From Streptomyces albogriseolus (GTDB lineage Bacteria; Actinomycetota; Actinomycetes; Streptomycetales; Streptomycetaceae): a stretch of 64,000 bases of DNA. The position numbers and the translations under genes are program-made. Below are positions 54,590-62,304 of the stretch, one piece after another (positions within the stretch are counted from its first letter, which is position 1; every line of letters starts with the position of its first letter). The stretch lies in assembly GCA_014650475.1 (NCBI GenBank), contig BMVA01000020.1, positions 62,001 to 126,000 on the forward strand, given 5' to 3'. Below the pieces are notes generated by a model, which was not told where the DNA came from, did no database searches, and was given only the letters and a program-made list of their open reading frames with translations.

Positions 54590-55518
54590 TTCTCGCCTCC
54601 GAACTTGCTCAGCCGCAGGTAGACCATCGAGCAGAAGAGCAGGATCACGAACGCCACCGTGGTCAGGGCCGACGCGTAGCCGAAGTCATGGGCGTCGACG
54701 GAGGTGTTGGCGATGTACAGCGGCAGCGTGGTGGTCGCGCCTGCGGGTCCTCCGCCGGTCAGCGTGTAGAGCAGGTCGACGTTGTTGAACTCCCACACGG
54801 CGCGCAGCAGCGTGGAGAGGATGATGGCGTCCTTGAGGTGCGGCAGCGTGATGTGCCAGAACTGCTTGAAGCGGCTGGCGCCGTCCACCTCGGCGGCCTC
54901 GTACAGGTCCTTGGAGACGGACTGGAGGTCGGCGAGGATGAGGATCGCGAAGAAGGGCACCCCGCGCCACAGGTCGGCGACGATCGCGGCGGGGAAAACC
55001 GTGGAGGTGTCCGACAGCCAGCTCACGCCGTACTCGCCGATGCCCATGTCCGCGAGGTAACGGGTGATGCCCGTCTGGGAGTTGTAGAGCAGCACCCAGA
55101 TCGCGGAGGTGAGCACGCCGGAGACGGCCCACGGGGAGAAGACCAGCGCGCGGCCGAGGGCACGGCCGACGAAGGTCTGGTTGACGATGAGGGCGAGGGC
55201 GAGTCCGAACATCAGTTGCAGGCCGACCTCGACGAACACCCACTTGGCGCTGAAGACGAGGGTGTCCAGGAAGAGGGGGTCCTCGGTGAAGATGCGGGTG
55301 AAGTTGTCGAACCCCGCGAAGCCGTTCCGCCAGGGCTTGGTGGGGTTGTAGTCCTGAAGGCTGTAGTAGAAGACGCTGAGCACCGGGTAGGCGATGAACC
55401 CCAGCATGAGCAGGGCGGCCGGCGCGATCAGCAGGTAGGGCAGTCGGCGGGGCGTGGCGGAGGCACGGCGCCGCCTCGGTGGCGCGGGCGGTTTCGCCAC
55501 GGCTGCGGCTTGGGCCAT
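54586..55518 (-). CDS. Carbohydrate ABC transporter permease (MalF-like)
   Basis: 310 residues from ATG 55518; longer in-frame extension to 55785 runs into the dehydratase gene and is rejected. Basic Pro/Arg-rich N terminus, then six membrane helices (LPYLLIAPAALLMLGFIAYP first). EAA loop: YEAAEVDGASRFKQFWHITLP. First gene of the operon permease, permease, Gfo/Idh, DUF6807, GH43, solute-binding protein. A LacI-type palindrome lies about 80 bases upstream. Confidence 0.93.
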   Translation of the reverse strand: MAQAAAVAKPPAPPRRRRASATPRRLPYLLIAPAALLMLGFIAYPVLSVFYYSLQDYNPTKPWRNGFAGFDNFTRIFTEDPLFLDTLVFSAKWVFVEVGLQLMFGLALALIVNQTFVGRALGRALVFSPWAVSGVLTSAIWVLLYNSQTGITRYLADMGIGEYGVSWLSDTSTVFPAAIVADLWRGVPFFAILILADLQSVSKDLYEAAEVDGASRFKQFWHITLPHLKDAIILSTLLRAVWEFNNVDLLYTLTGGGPAGATTTLPLYIANTSVDAHDFGYASALTTVAFVILLFCSMVYLRLSKFGGEK

Positions 55519-55594
55519 GACTGTTCTCCGTTTCTCGGTACGTCGTGCTGTGCGGGGGTGCCTGCGCGGGGCCGGCGGTGCGGGACGGGTCGGA

Positions 55595-55610
55595 CAGGAA
55601 GCGCTTTCTG
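55595..55610 (-). promoter_or_regulatory. LacI/GalR-type operator candidate before the sugar ABC operon
   Basis: CAGGAAGCGCTTTCTG (plus strand) is a 16-bp palindrome with one mismatched pair, centred on GCGC. LacI-family sites have this build (central CG, GAAAGCGCTTTC-like). It sits in the 131-bp gap between the dehydratase stop and the first permease start. No LacI-family gene is in the window. Confidence 0.65.
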
Positions 55611-55649
55611 CACGGGTGTGCGGGGGCCGGGTCCGCCCGGGCGGGCGGG

Positions 55650-57371
55650 TCAGCCCGCGTACGGGTCCTGGACGGCGCCCGGCCGGGCGAGGAACTCGAA
55701 GTCGCAGCCGGTGTCGGCCTGGGTGATCTGGTCGTTGTAGAGCGCGCCGTAGCCCCGCTCGTAGCGCGCGGGCGGCGGTGACCACTCCGCGCGGCGGCGG
55801 CGCAGCTCCTCGTCGTCCACGTCGAGGGTGAGGGTGCGGTTCTCGACGTCGAGGGTGATCGGGTCGCCGGTGCGCACCAGCGCGAGCGGCCCGCCGACGT
55901 ACGACTCGGGGGCGATGTGGAGCACGCAGGCTCCGTAACTGGTGCCGCTCATACGGGCGTCGGAGATCCGCACCATGTCCCGCACGCCCTGCTTGAGCAG
56001 GTGGTCGGGGAGCGGCAGCATGCCGTACTCGGGCATGCCCGGGCCGCCTTTGGGTCCTGCGTTGCGCAGCACCAGCACGCTGTCCGCGGTGATGTTCAGC
56101 GCCGGGTCGTTGATGCTCCGCTGCATCTCCTTGTAGTCGTCGAAGACGACGGCGGGACCGGTGTGCTTCAGCAGGTGCGGCTCGGCGGCGATGTGCTTGA
56201 TGACGGCGCCGTCCGGGCAGAGGTTGCCGCGCAGCACGGCGACCCCGCCCTCGGCCGCGACCGGGTTGTCACGGGTACGGATCACGTCGTCGTCGTGCAC
56301 CTGTGCGCCGGCGAGCTGCTCGCGCAGGGTGTCGTGGCAGACGGTGGGACGGTCCAGGTGGAGCAGGTCCGGGATCCGGGAGAGGAACCCGGGCAGCCCG
56401 CCCGCGAAGTGGAAGTCCTCCATCAGGTACGTCCGTCCGCCGGGCCGTACGTTGGCCAGCACCGGGACGGTGCGGGCGATGCGGTCGAAGTCGTCGAGGG
56501 TGAGCTTCACCCCCGCGCGTCCGGCCATCGCGATCAGATGGATGACGGCGTTGGTGGAGCCGCCGAGCCCGAGGACGGTCGTCACGGCGTCCTCGAAGGC
56601 GTCCGCGGTGAGGATGTCGCCGATCCCGCGGCCCTTGTGGATCAGGTCGACGATCGTCATGCCCGCCTTCGCGGCCATCCGGTCGTGCCCGGAGTCGACG
56701 GCCGGGATGCTGGACGCGCCCGGCACGGTGACGCCGAGCGCCTCGGCGGCGGCGGTCAGCGTGGACGCGGTGCCCATGGTCATGCAGTGGCCGGGCGAGC
56801 GGGCCAGGCCGCTCTCCAGTTCCTGCATCTCGCAGTCGCCGATGACGCCGGCCCGCTTGTCGTCCCAGTACTTCCACATGTCGGTGCCGGAACCGAGGGT
56901 CTCGCCGCGCCAGTGCCCGGGCAGCATCGGCCCGGCGGGCACGAACACGGCGGGCAGTCCGGCGCTGGCGGCGCCCATCAGCAGGGCGGGCGTGGACTTG
57001 TCGCAGCCGCCCATCAGCACGGCCCCGTCGACCGGGTACGAGCGCAGCAGTTCCTCGGTCTCCATGGCGAGGAGGTTGCGGTAGAGCATGGGGGTCGGCT
57101 TCTGGAAGGTCTCGCTGAGCGTGGAGACCGGGAACTCCAGCGGGAAGCCGCCCGCCTGCCACACGCCCCGCTTGACGGCCTGCGCGCGGTCGCGGAGGTG
57201 CACATGGCAGGGGTTGATGTCGGACCAGGTGTTGAGAATCGCGACGACCGGCTTGCCCAGGTGCTCCTCGGGCAGGTAGCCGAGCTGGCGGGTGCGGGCA
57301 CGGTGGCTGAAGGAGCGCAGTCCGTCCGTGCCGTACCACTGGTGGCTGCGGAGTTCCTCGGGTGACTTCAT
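55650..57371 (-). CDS. IlvD/Edd-family dehydratase, sugar-acid (L-arabinonate) dehydratase-like
   Basis: 573 residues from ATG 57371 (ATGA overlap with the preceding gene); an ATG three codons upstream at 57380 is possible. Dihydroxy-acid/phosphogluconate dehydratase family with Fe-S cysteines in INPCHVHLRDRA, LMGGCDKSTPALLMG and VIGDCEMQELES, and the Mg/substrate blocks GLGGSTNAVIHLIA and GPKGGPGMPEYG. The region QWYGTDGLRSFSHRAR and the pairing with a DHDPS-family gene resemble pentonate dehydratases rather than IlvD. Predicted to dehydrate L-arabinonate (or a similar aldonate) to the 2-keto-3-deoxy acid. Confidence 0.87.
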   Translation of the reverse strand: MKSPEELRSHQWYGTDGLRSFSHRARTRQLGYLPEEHLGKPVVAILNTWSDINPCHVHLRDRAQAVKRGVWQAGGFPLEFPVSTLSETFQKPTPMLYRNLLAMETEELLRSYPVDGAVLMGGCDKSTPALLMGAASAGLPAVFVPAGPMLPGHWRGETLGSGTDMWKYWDDKRAGVIGDCEMQELESGLARSPGHCMTMGTASTLTAAAEALGVTVPGASSIPAVDSGHDRMAAKAGMTIVDLIHKGRGIGDILTADAFEDAVTTVLGLGGSTNAVIHLIAMAGRAGVKLTLDDFDRIARTVPVLANVRPGGRTYLMEDFHFAGGLPGFLSRIPDLLHLDRPTVCHDTLREQLAGAQVHDDDVIRTRDNPVAAEGGVAVLRGNLCPDGAVIKHIAAEPHLLKHTGPAVVFDDYKEMQRSINDPALNITADSVLVLRNAGPKGGPGMPEYGMLPLPDHLLKQGVRDMVRISDARMSGTSYGACVLHIAPESYVGGPLALVRTGDPITLDVENRTLTLDVDDEELRRRRAEWSPPPARYERGYGALYNDQITQADTGCDFEFLARPGAVQDPYAG

Positions 57372-58321
57372 ATCGACCATCCGGCGGCGATGGCGGCGAC
57401 CTCGGCGCGCTCGCTCTCGGGCAGCGGCCTGCTGGGCGGGCGGACCTCGCGGCGGCACAGCCCGAGAGAGGCGAGGGCCTCCTTGACGACGGTGACGTTG
57501 TTGGCGGAGCCGTTGGCGGCGCGCAGTTCCTCGAAGCGGCGGATCTGCTCCCACACCTTCATGGCGGTCGGGTAGTCACCGGAGCGCAGCGCGTCCAGCA
57601 TGGTCAGCGACACGGACGGGGCGACGTTGACCAGGCCCGAGGTGAAGCCGGTCGCCCCGGCCGAGAAGTAGGAGGGGGCGTACGGCTCGGCGAGCCCCGC
57701 CACCCACACGAAGCGCTCCAGGCCCGCGTCCCGGGCGAACGCGGCGAACCGGGCCGCGTCCGGGACCGCGTACTTCACGCCGATCACATTGGGGCAGGCG
57801 TCGGCGAGTTCGGCGAGCCGCGCGCCGGTGAGCTGCGCGTTGCGGAGGTAGGGGACGACGCCCAGCTCGGGCACCGACTCGGCGATGGCCCGGTGGTAGT
57901 CGACCCAGCCGCTCTGCGAGACGTACGGGTGGACGGGCTGGTGCACCATCACCATCTGCGCGCCGAGGTCACGGGCATGCCGCGCGGAGGCGACGGCGGT
58001 GGGCACGTCGTGGCCCACCCCGACGAGGATCGCGGCGCGGTCGCCTGCCTCCTCGACGGTCAGCTCGGTGACGAGCCGCCGCTCGGAGGGGGTGAGGGCG
58101 TAGAACTCGCCGGTGTTGCCGTTGGGGGTGAGGGTGGTGATGCCTCCGTCGAGGAGGCGGCGCAGCAGCGCACGGTAGGTGTCCGGGTCGACCGAGCCGT
58201 CCTCGGCGAACGGGGTGACCGGGATCGCCACCACGCTGGCCAGGGCCGCCCGCTGGGCGTCGAACGTCCGGGCCCCTGCCGCCTGGGGTGCGCTCGCCTG
58301 GGTGGGAGACGTCGTCGTCAT
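57368..58321 (-). CDS. DHDPS-family aldolase/dehydratase (2-keto-3-deoxypentonate dehydratase-like)
   Basis: 317 residues. (beta/alpha)8 class I enzyme: VVAIPVTPFAEDGSVD, NGNTGEFYALTPSERR (the GNTGE loop), VVPYLRNAQ with the usual Tyr, and Schiff-base lysine in NVIGVKYAVPD. Coupled by 4-base overlaps to the GntR gene upstream and the dehydratase downstream. In this setting it should act on the dehydratase product: either dehydrate 2-keto-3-deoxy-L-arabinonate to alpha-ketoglutaric semialdehyde, or cleave it to pyruvate and glycolaldehyde. Sequence by eye cannot decide between these. Confidence 0.85.
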   Translation of the reverse strand: MTTTSPTQASAPQAAGARTFDAQRAALASVVAIPVTPFAEDGSVDPDTYRALLRRLLDGGITTLTPNGNTGEFYALTPSERRLVTELTVEEAGDRAAILVGVGHDVPTAVASARHARDLGAQMVMVHQPVHPYVSQSGWVDYHRAIAESVPELGVVPYLRNAQLTGARLAELADACPNVIGVKYAVPDAARFAAFARDAGLERFVWVAGLAEPYAPSYFSAGATGFTSGLVNVAPSVSLTMLDALRSGDYPTAMKVWEQIRRFEELRAANGSANNVTVVKEALASLGLCRREVRPPSRPLPESERAEVAAIAAGWSI

Positions 58322-59004
58322 GCCTGACCGTCCTTCCGGTGATCCCGCTCCGTGCGTTCCGCCTCGAACTCCGCCTCGGGGAAGGCGCGTCGCAGGAAGG
58401 ACGCGATGTGCGCGTGCAGGGCGCGCGCGGCGCCGTCCGCGTCCCCGGCGAGGGCCAGGTCGAGGATCACGCGGTGCTCGTCGGCCTCGTGCTCCCAGGA
58501 CGGGTCGGCGGCCCAGGCGACCGCGGAGACCAGGGCGGCCTGGTCGCGGACCTCGTCGAGCATCCGGCCGAGCAGCGGGTTGCCGCAGGGCAGGTAGAGG
58601 GCGCGGTGGAACTCGCGGTTGGCCAGGGAGCGTTCGGCGGTGTCGGTGGCCCCGTCGGCGCGGGTCAGCGCCTCGCGGGCGTCGTCCAGGGAGGCGCCGC
58701 GGCGCACGGCCCGCCTGAGCGCCTCCGGTTCGAGCAGCAGCCGCACGTCGTAGACCTCGCGCGCCATGTCCGCGTCGACCATGCGCACCGTGACGCCCTT
58801 GTACTGGCTCATCACCACCAGGCCGGTGCCGGCCAGGGTTTTGAGCGCCTCCCGCACCGGGGTCTTGGACACCCCGAACTGTGCGGCGAGGTCGGTCTCG
58901 ACCAGGGCCTGGCCGGGGGTGAGCCGGCCGGTGAGGATGCGGCGTTTGATCTCCTCCAGCACGTACTGCGTGCGGGAGGGGATCGGCGTGGGCACAGAGG
59001 TCAT
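58318..59004 (-). CDS. GntR-family regulator (FadR/FCD subfamily)
   Basis: 228 residues. N-terminal winged helix: YVLEEIKRRILTGRLTPGQ, LVETDLAAQFGVSKTPVREAL, LVVMSQYKGVTV. C-terminal all-helical FCD domain with metal-ligand residues in the pattern NREFHRALYLPCGN, EHRVILDLALAGD and LHAHIASFL. First gene of the operon with the DHDPS-family and dehydratase genes, so probably autoregulated by a sugar acid. Leader repeats are listed separately. Confidence 0.9.
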   Translation of the reverse strand: MTSVPTPIPSRTQYVLEEIKRRILTGRLTPGQALVETDLAAQFGVSKTPVREALKTLAGTGLVVMSQYKGVTVRMVDADMAREVYDVRLLLEPEALRRAVRRGASLDDAREALTRADGATDTAERSLANREFHRALYLPCGNPLLGRMLDEVRDQAALVSAVAWAADPSWEHEADEHRVILDLALAGDADGAARALHAHIASFLRRAFPEAEFEAERTERDHRKDGQA

Positions 59005-59013
59005 GCGCGCCTC

Positions 59014-59050
59014 TCGGATCTCGCGTCGGATCGCGTATCGGATCTCGCGT
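59014..59050 (-). repeat. Direct repeat in the leader of the GntR operon
   Basis: TCGGATCTCGCGT occurs exactly at 59014-59026 and 59038-59050, a 24-base period, just upstream of the GntR start (59004). Intervening bases are also similar (TCGGATCGCGTA, ATCGCGTC), giving a run of GATC/GCG motifs. Confidence 0.6.
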
Positions 59051-59058
59051 ATCGCGTC

Positions 59059-59081
59059 TCATATATGACGTACGAAGTACG
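59059..59081 (-). promoter_or_regulatory. Palindromes upstream of the GntR operon
   Basis: TCATATATGA (59059-59068) is a perfect 10-bp palindrome in very G+C-rich DNA, followed by CGTAC-GAA-GTACG (59069-59081). GntR/FadR operators are short palindromes of about this size, so autoregulation is plausible. Confidence 0.5.
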
Positions 59082-59150
59082 ACGCGGACGACCGTAGGAG
59101 CGGCACGGGGTTTCGTCAATGCTTCTGGCAAAGGAAGGTGAGGTTGCTTC

Positions 59151-59744
59151 TCACGCGGGCCTGACCCAGCCCGGGTCACGGCCGCTGAGGCCGATCGTCC
59201 GGTCCAGCAGCGGGGCGTCGGCCGGCACGAGGACGACGGGTCCGAAGATGCCCTCGCCCCGGTCGCCCTCCTCGGCGGCGGCCCGGAGGAAGGCGTGCGC
59301 GGTCTCCAGGGCGGCGGGGTCGGGCGTGTACGGCTGCCCGGTCGCGCGCGCCAGGTCCCAGCCGTGGACCACCAGTTCGTCGAGGGCGACCGCGGCGGCG
59401 ACCTCGCCCGGCATGTCGAAGCCCCCGGCGCGCGTCATGCCGGTCCAGGCCGCCGGGTCCCGCCAGGCCTCGGCGAGTTCGTCGAGCGCCTTGGGCAGTT
59501 CGGCGCGCCAGGCGGGTCCGACGTCCGGCAGGGCGGCCTGCGGATCGGTGTCCGTGGTGGCTCCCAGATCCTTGCGGCCGGCGTCCCGGAAGGCGACGGC
59601 CAGTCCGAGGAGGTGGCCCAGGACATGGCGTACGGCGTACCGCGGGCACGGCGTACCGTCCGCGAGCTGCGCGTCGGTCACCCCCTCGGCCAGGCGGGCG
59701 ACGATCCTGGTCTGCGGTCCGAAGTCGAGCGGAGTGTCGGTCAT
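59151..59744 (-). CDS. TIGR03086-like DinB-fold metal-binding protein
   Basis: 197 residues from ATG 59744; a longer start at 59804 adds a Pro/Ala stretch. Four-helix mycothiol-dependent maleylpyruvate isomerase/DinB-like protein: RYAVRHVLGHLLGLAVAF in the second helix (a His in VLGHL), MPGEVAAAVALDELVVHGWDLARATG (given as ALDELVVHGWDLARATG) with the HxWD signature of TIGR03086. Function unknown; family members may use mycothiol. Single gene between the GntR operon leader and the divergent MFS gene. Confidence 0.82.
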   Translation of the reverse strand: MTDTPLDFGPQTRIVARLAEGVTDAQLADGTPCPRYAVRHVLGHLLGLAVAFRDAGRKDLGATTDTDPQAALPDVGPAWRAELPKALDELAEAWRDPAAWTGMTRAGGFDMPGEVAAAVALDELVVHGWDLARATGQPYTPDPAALETAHAFLRAAAEEGDRGEGIFGPVVLVPADAPLLDRTIGLSGRDPGWVRPA

Positions 59745-59962
59745 GGCTGCTCCCGGTGGACGGTGGCGTACGAAGGGGAGACCGGCCGCGGCCGCGGAAC
59801 TCATCGGCGAGGAGGCTCGGCCCTCACGGGTGCCGTGGTGTTCCTGGTCCGGCCGGCCCCCGCCAGGTGACGGGTGACGTACCGGCCGCGCTCACCCCCG
59901 CCCCGCCCCTAAGGCATCCTCCCGATCCGCGCGGGCGGGCCTTAGTCGCAGGATGACCAGGC

Positions 59963-61198
59963 ATGACGACGAGATGGACGGCGGTCCGCGTGCTGCGCGA
60001 CCGCACCGCGGGCCGGTGTCTGGCGGCGGTGGTGGTCTCCGGGTTCGGCACCTCCGCGCTGTGGCTGGCGTCGGGGGTGTGGGTCAAGGACCTCACGGGC
60101 TCGGACGGGCTGGCGGCGCTGTGCATGCTGGCGATGTGGGCGCCCACCCTGGCGGGCCCGTTCCTGGGCACGCTCGCCGACCGCCACCGGCGCCGGCCGC
60201 TGCTGGTCGCGCTGAGCCTGTTCATGGCGGTGCTGCTGCTCACGCTGTGCGCCGTGGACGGGCCGGAGGAGCTGTGGCTGCTCTACGCGGTGCTGTTCGT
60301 GTACGGCGCGGCCGGCACGGTGCACGACGCGGCGGAGTCGGCGCTGGTCGCGGGCGCCGTGGACCGCTCCCTGCTCGGGGACTTCAACGGGCTGCGGATG
60401 ACGGCCAACGAGGGCATGAAGCTGCTCGCCCCGCTGGCCGGCGCGGGTCTCTACACGGCGTACGGCGGGCCCGGCGTCGCCGTTCTGGACGCGGCGAGCT
60501 TCCTGGCGGCGGCGCTGGTGTACCTGTCGCTGCGGGTGCGGGAGGAGCGGCCGGCGCCGGCGCGGGAGGGCGGCCGGAGCGCGACCGCCGAGGGCGTCCG
60601 GCACCTGTGGGCGGACGCCGGGCTGCGCCCGCTGGTGCTGGCGGGCGGGGTCACGATGCTGTGCGCGGGCGTGAGCGGGGCGCTGACGTACGCCGTGGTC
60701 GAGGACCTCGGCCACTCCCCGGCGTACGCCGGTGTGCTGTACGCCGTGCAGGGGGCGGGGTCGGTGACGGTCGGGCTGCTCTCGGGCCCGGCCCTGCGGC
60801 GGCTGGGCGCACGGCGGTTCGCCGCGTACGGCATCTCCCTCCTGGCCGCCGCGGTGGCGCTGCGCGCGGTGCCGTACGACCCGGCGGCGTGGGCGTGTGC
60901 CGCGGCGGTCGGCGTGGGGCTGCCCGCCGCGCTGATCGCGGTGCTCACGGGTGTGCAGCAGCGCACCCCCGGCCCGCTGCTGGGCCGGGTCACCGCCACC
61001 GCCGGCACCCTGGTGCACACCCCGAACGTGATCGGCCTCGCGGCGGGCGCGGTGCTGGTCGAACTCCTGGGCCATCGTGCGCAGTTGGTCGCCCTCGGGG
61101 TGGTGCTGGGGGTGACGGCGGCGGTGCTCCTCGGTCAGAGCCCTGCCAGTGCCGACCGTACGGCGGCGAGGTCCGCGTCCGACGCCAGTCCGGCGTGA
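59963..61198 (+). CDS. Major facilitator superfamily transporter
   Basis: 411 residues, about 10-12 membrane helices. MFS motif A-like loop GTLADRHRRRPLL between helices 2 and 3; N-terminal WLASGVWVKDLTGSDGLAAL resembles the DHA/enterobactin-exporter-like group. C-terminal Ala/Ser-rich tail (SADRTAARSASDASPA) is encoded in DNA that overlaps the convergent gene by 64 bases. Probably an exporter; substrate unknown. The 218-base gap before it contains no other gene that I can see. Confidence 0.85.
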   Translation: MTTRWTAVRVLRDRTAGRCLAAVVVSGFGTSALWLASGVWVKDLTGSDGLAALCMLAMWAPTLAGPFLGTLADRHRRRPLLVALSLFMAVLLLTLCAVDGPEELWLLYAVLFVYGAAGTVHDAAESALVAGAVDRSLLGDFNGLRMTANEGMKLLAPLAGAGLYTAYGGPGVAVLDAASFLAAALVYLSLRVREERPAPAREGGRSATAEGVRHLWADAGLRPLVLAGGVTMLCAGVSGALTYAVVEDLGHSPAYAGVLYAVQGAGSVTVGLLSGPALRRLGARRFAAYGISLLAAAVALRAVPYDPAAWACAAAVGVGLPAALIAVLTGVQQRTPGPLLGRVTATAGTLVHTPNVIGLAAGAVLVELLGHRAQLVALGVVLGVTAAVLLGQSPASADRTAARSASDASPA

Positions 61199-62304
61199 TA
61201 CAGCCGCAGTTCGGTCGCGCCCAGGCGGCGCGCCCCGTCGGCGTCGGCCGCGAGGGTGCCGGGGCTGCCGCCCATGCCGGAGACGACGGTGAAGTTCGCG
61301 GCGAGCACGGCGCCCTCCCCGCCCTCGCGGGCGAACGGGGTGATCAGACCGGGGTCCGAGGTGCAGGGGACGACCACGCCGTCGGCGACGGAGAGGATGT
61401 GCGCGGGGTCGACGCCCGCGTTGGCGCCGCAGTGGTAGGACACCGGGTCGGCGTGCAGCAGCACCTGGAAGTCCTCGGGAGCGGCCCGGCGCACGGCCGC
61501 GACGGCCTCCTCCTGGAGGGTGCGGGCCGTGCGGTCGCGCCACGCGCGCGTGGCGTTCGCCCGGGTGTCGCCGAGCAGTCGCCCGACACCCGTCCAGCCG
61601 CCCCCGGAGGGCCTCTCTCCCCGCCACACGGGCTCCAGTGCGTCCCGTACGGCGGCGGCGAGTTCGTCCGCGTCCAGCCCCTCGGCGCCGTAGCCGTCCC
61701 GGCAGGCGGGGCAGAAGCACAGGGACATCAGGTAGTGCCCGGCGTCCCCGAGCGGGACCCCGGCGGTCTTGTCGTGGGCGTGCAGATGGGCCAGGCCGTA
61801 CCAGCCGAGCGACTCCAGCTCGGTGCCGCGCGCCCCGGGACGCACGGCCGCCTCGGCGGCGAGGTCCGTCAGGTAGGCGCGGGTGTCCGGCTGGGCGATG
61901 CACGGCGCCCACGGGTAGCGGTCGCCGTAGGCGTTGACCACGGAGGTGTCCGGATGCTCCGCGCCGAGGCGGGAGTTGTGGGCGAGCACCACCCACGTGT
62001 GCACCTCGAGGCCCGCTCCCGTGAGCGCGGCGGCGGCCTCGCCGAAGGCGTCCCCCGGCGCCCAGTCGCCCGCCGGGTGGGGCCGCGGGGCGCGGCCGGA
62101 CCAGCGGGACTCCTCGGCCGGGTACAGCACGGCCGCGTACTCGGCGGTGACCACGCGGTGCCGGGGATGGCGGGGGGTCAGCGCGCGGGTGGAGTGGTAG
62201 GCGGAGGCGAGGGTCACCTGTGCGGTGCCCAGCTCCGCGAGCCGCGCGGGCGCCCCGGGGTCCCCGTTGACGTCCCAGGGGTAGACGAACGCCGATGCCT
62301 TCAC
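61135..62304 (-). CDS. Uncharacterised TIM-barrel-like protein in the uronate operon
   Basis: 389 residues from a GTG that overlaps the KDG dehydratase-like stop (GTGA). I do not recognise a named family with certainty. Visible: ASAFVYPWDVNGDPGAP at the N terminus, VHTWVVLAHNSRLG, YPWAPCIAQPDTRAYLTDL, a LESLGWYGLAHLHAHDKTAG segment, CFCPACRDGYG (three Cys), VLLHADPVSYHCGA and LRLYHAGLASDADLA. The strand pattern and the FCxxC motif recall uncharacterised glycoside-hydrolase-like TIM barrels. No signal peptide. The 3' end overlaps the MFS gene tail to tail. The open frame continues upstream to 63348 but that is a shadow of the next gene. Confidence 0.65.
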   Translation of the reverse strand: MKASAFVYPWDVNGDPGAPARLAELGTAQVTLASAYHSTRALTPRHPRHRVVTAEYAAVLYPAEESRWSGRAPRPHPAGDWAPGDAFGEAAAALTGAGLEVHTWVVLAHNSRLGAEHPDTSVVNAYGDRYPWAPCIAQPDTRAYLTDLAAEAAVRPGARGTELESLGWYGLAHLHAHDKTAGVPLGDAGHYLMSLCFCPACRDGYGAEGLDADELAAAVRDALEPVWRGERPSGGGWTGVGRLLGDTRANATRAWRDRTARTLQEEAVAAVRRAAPEDFQVLLHADPVSYHCGANAGVDPAHILSVADGVVVPCTSDPGLITPFAREGGEGAVLAANFTVVSGMGGSPGTLAADADGARRLGATELRLYHAGLASDADLAAVRSALAGL

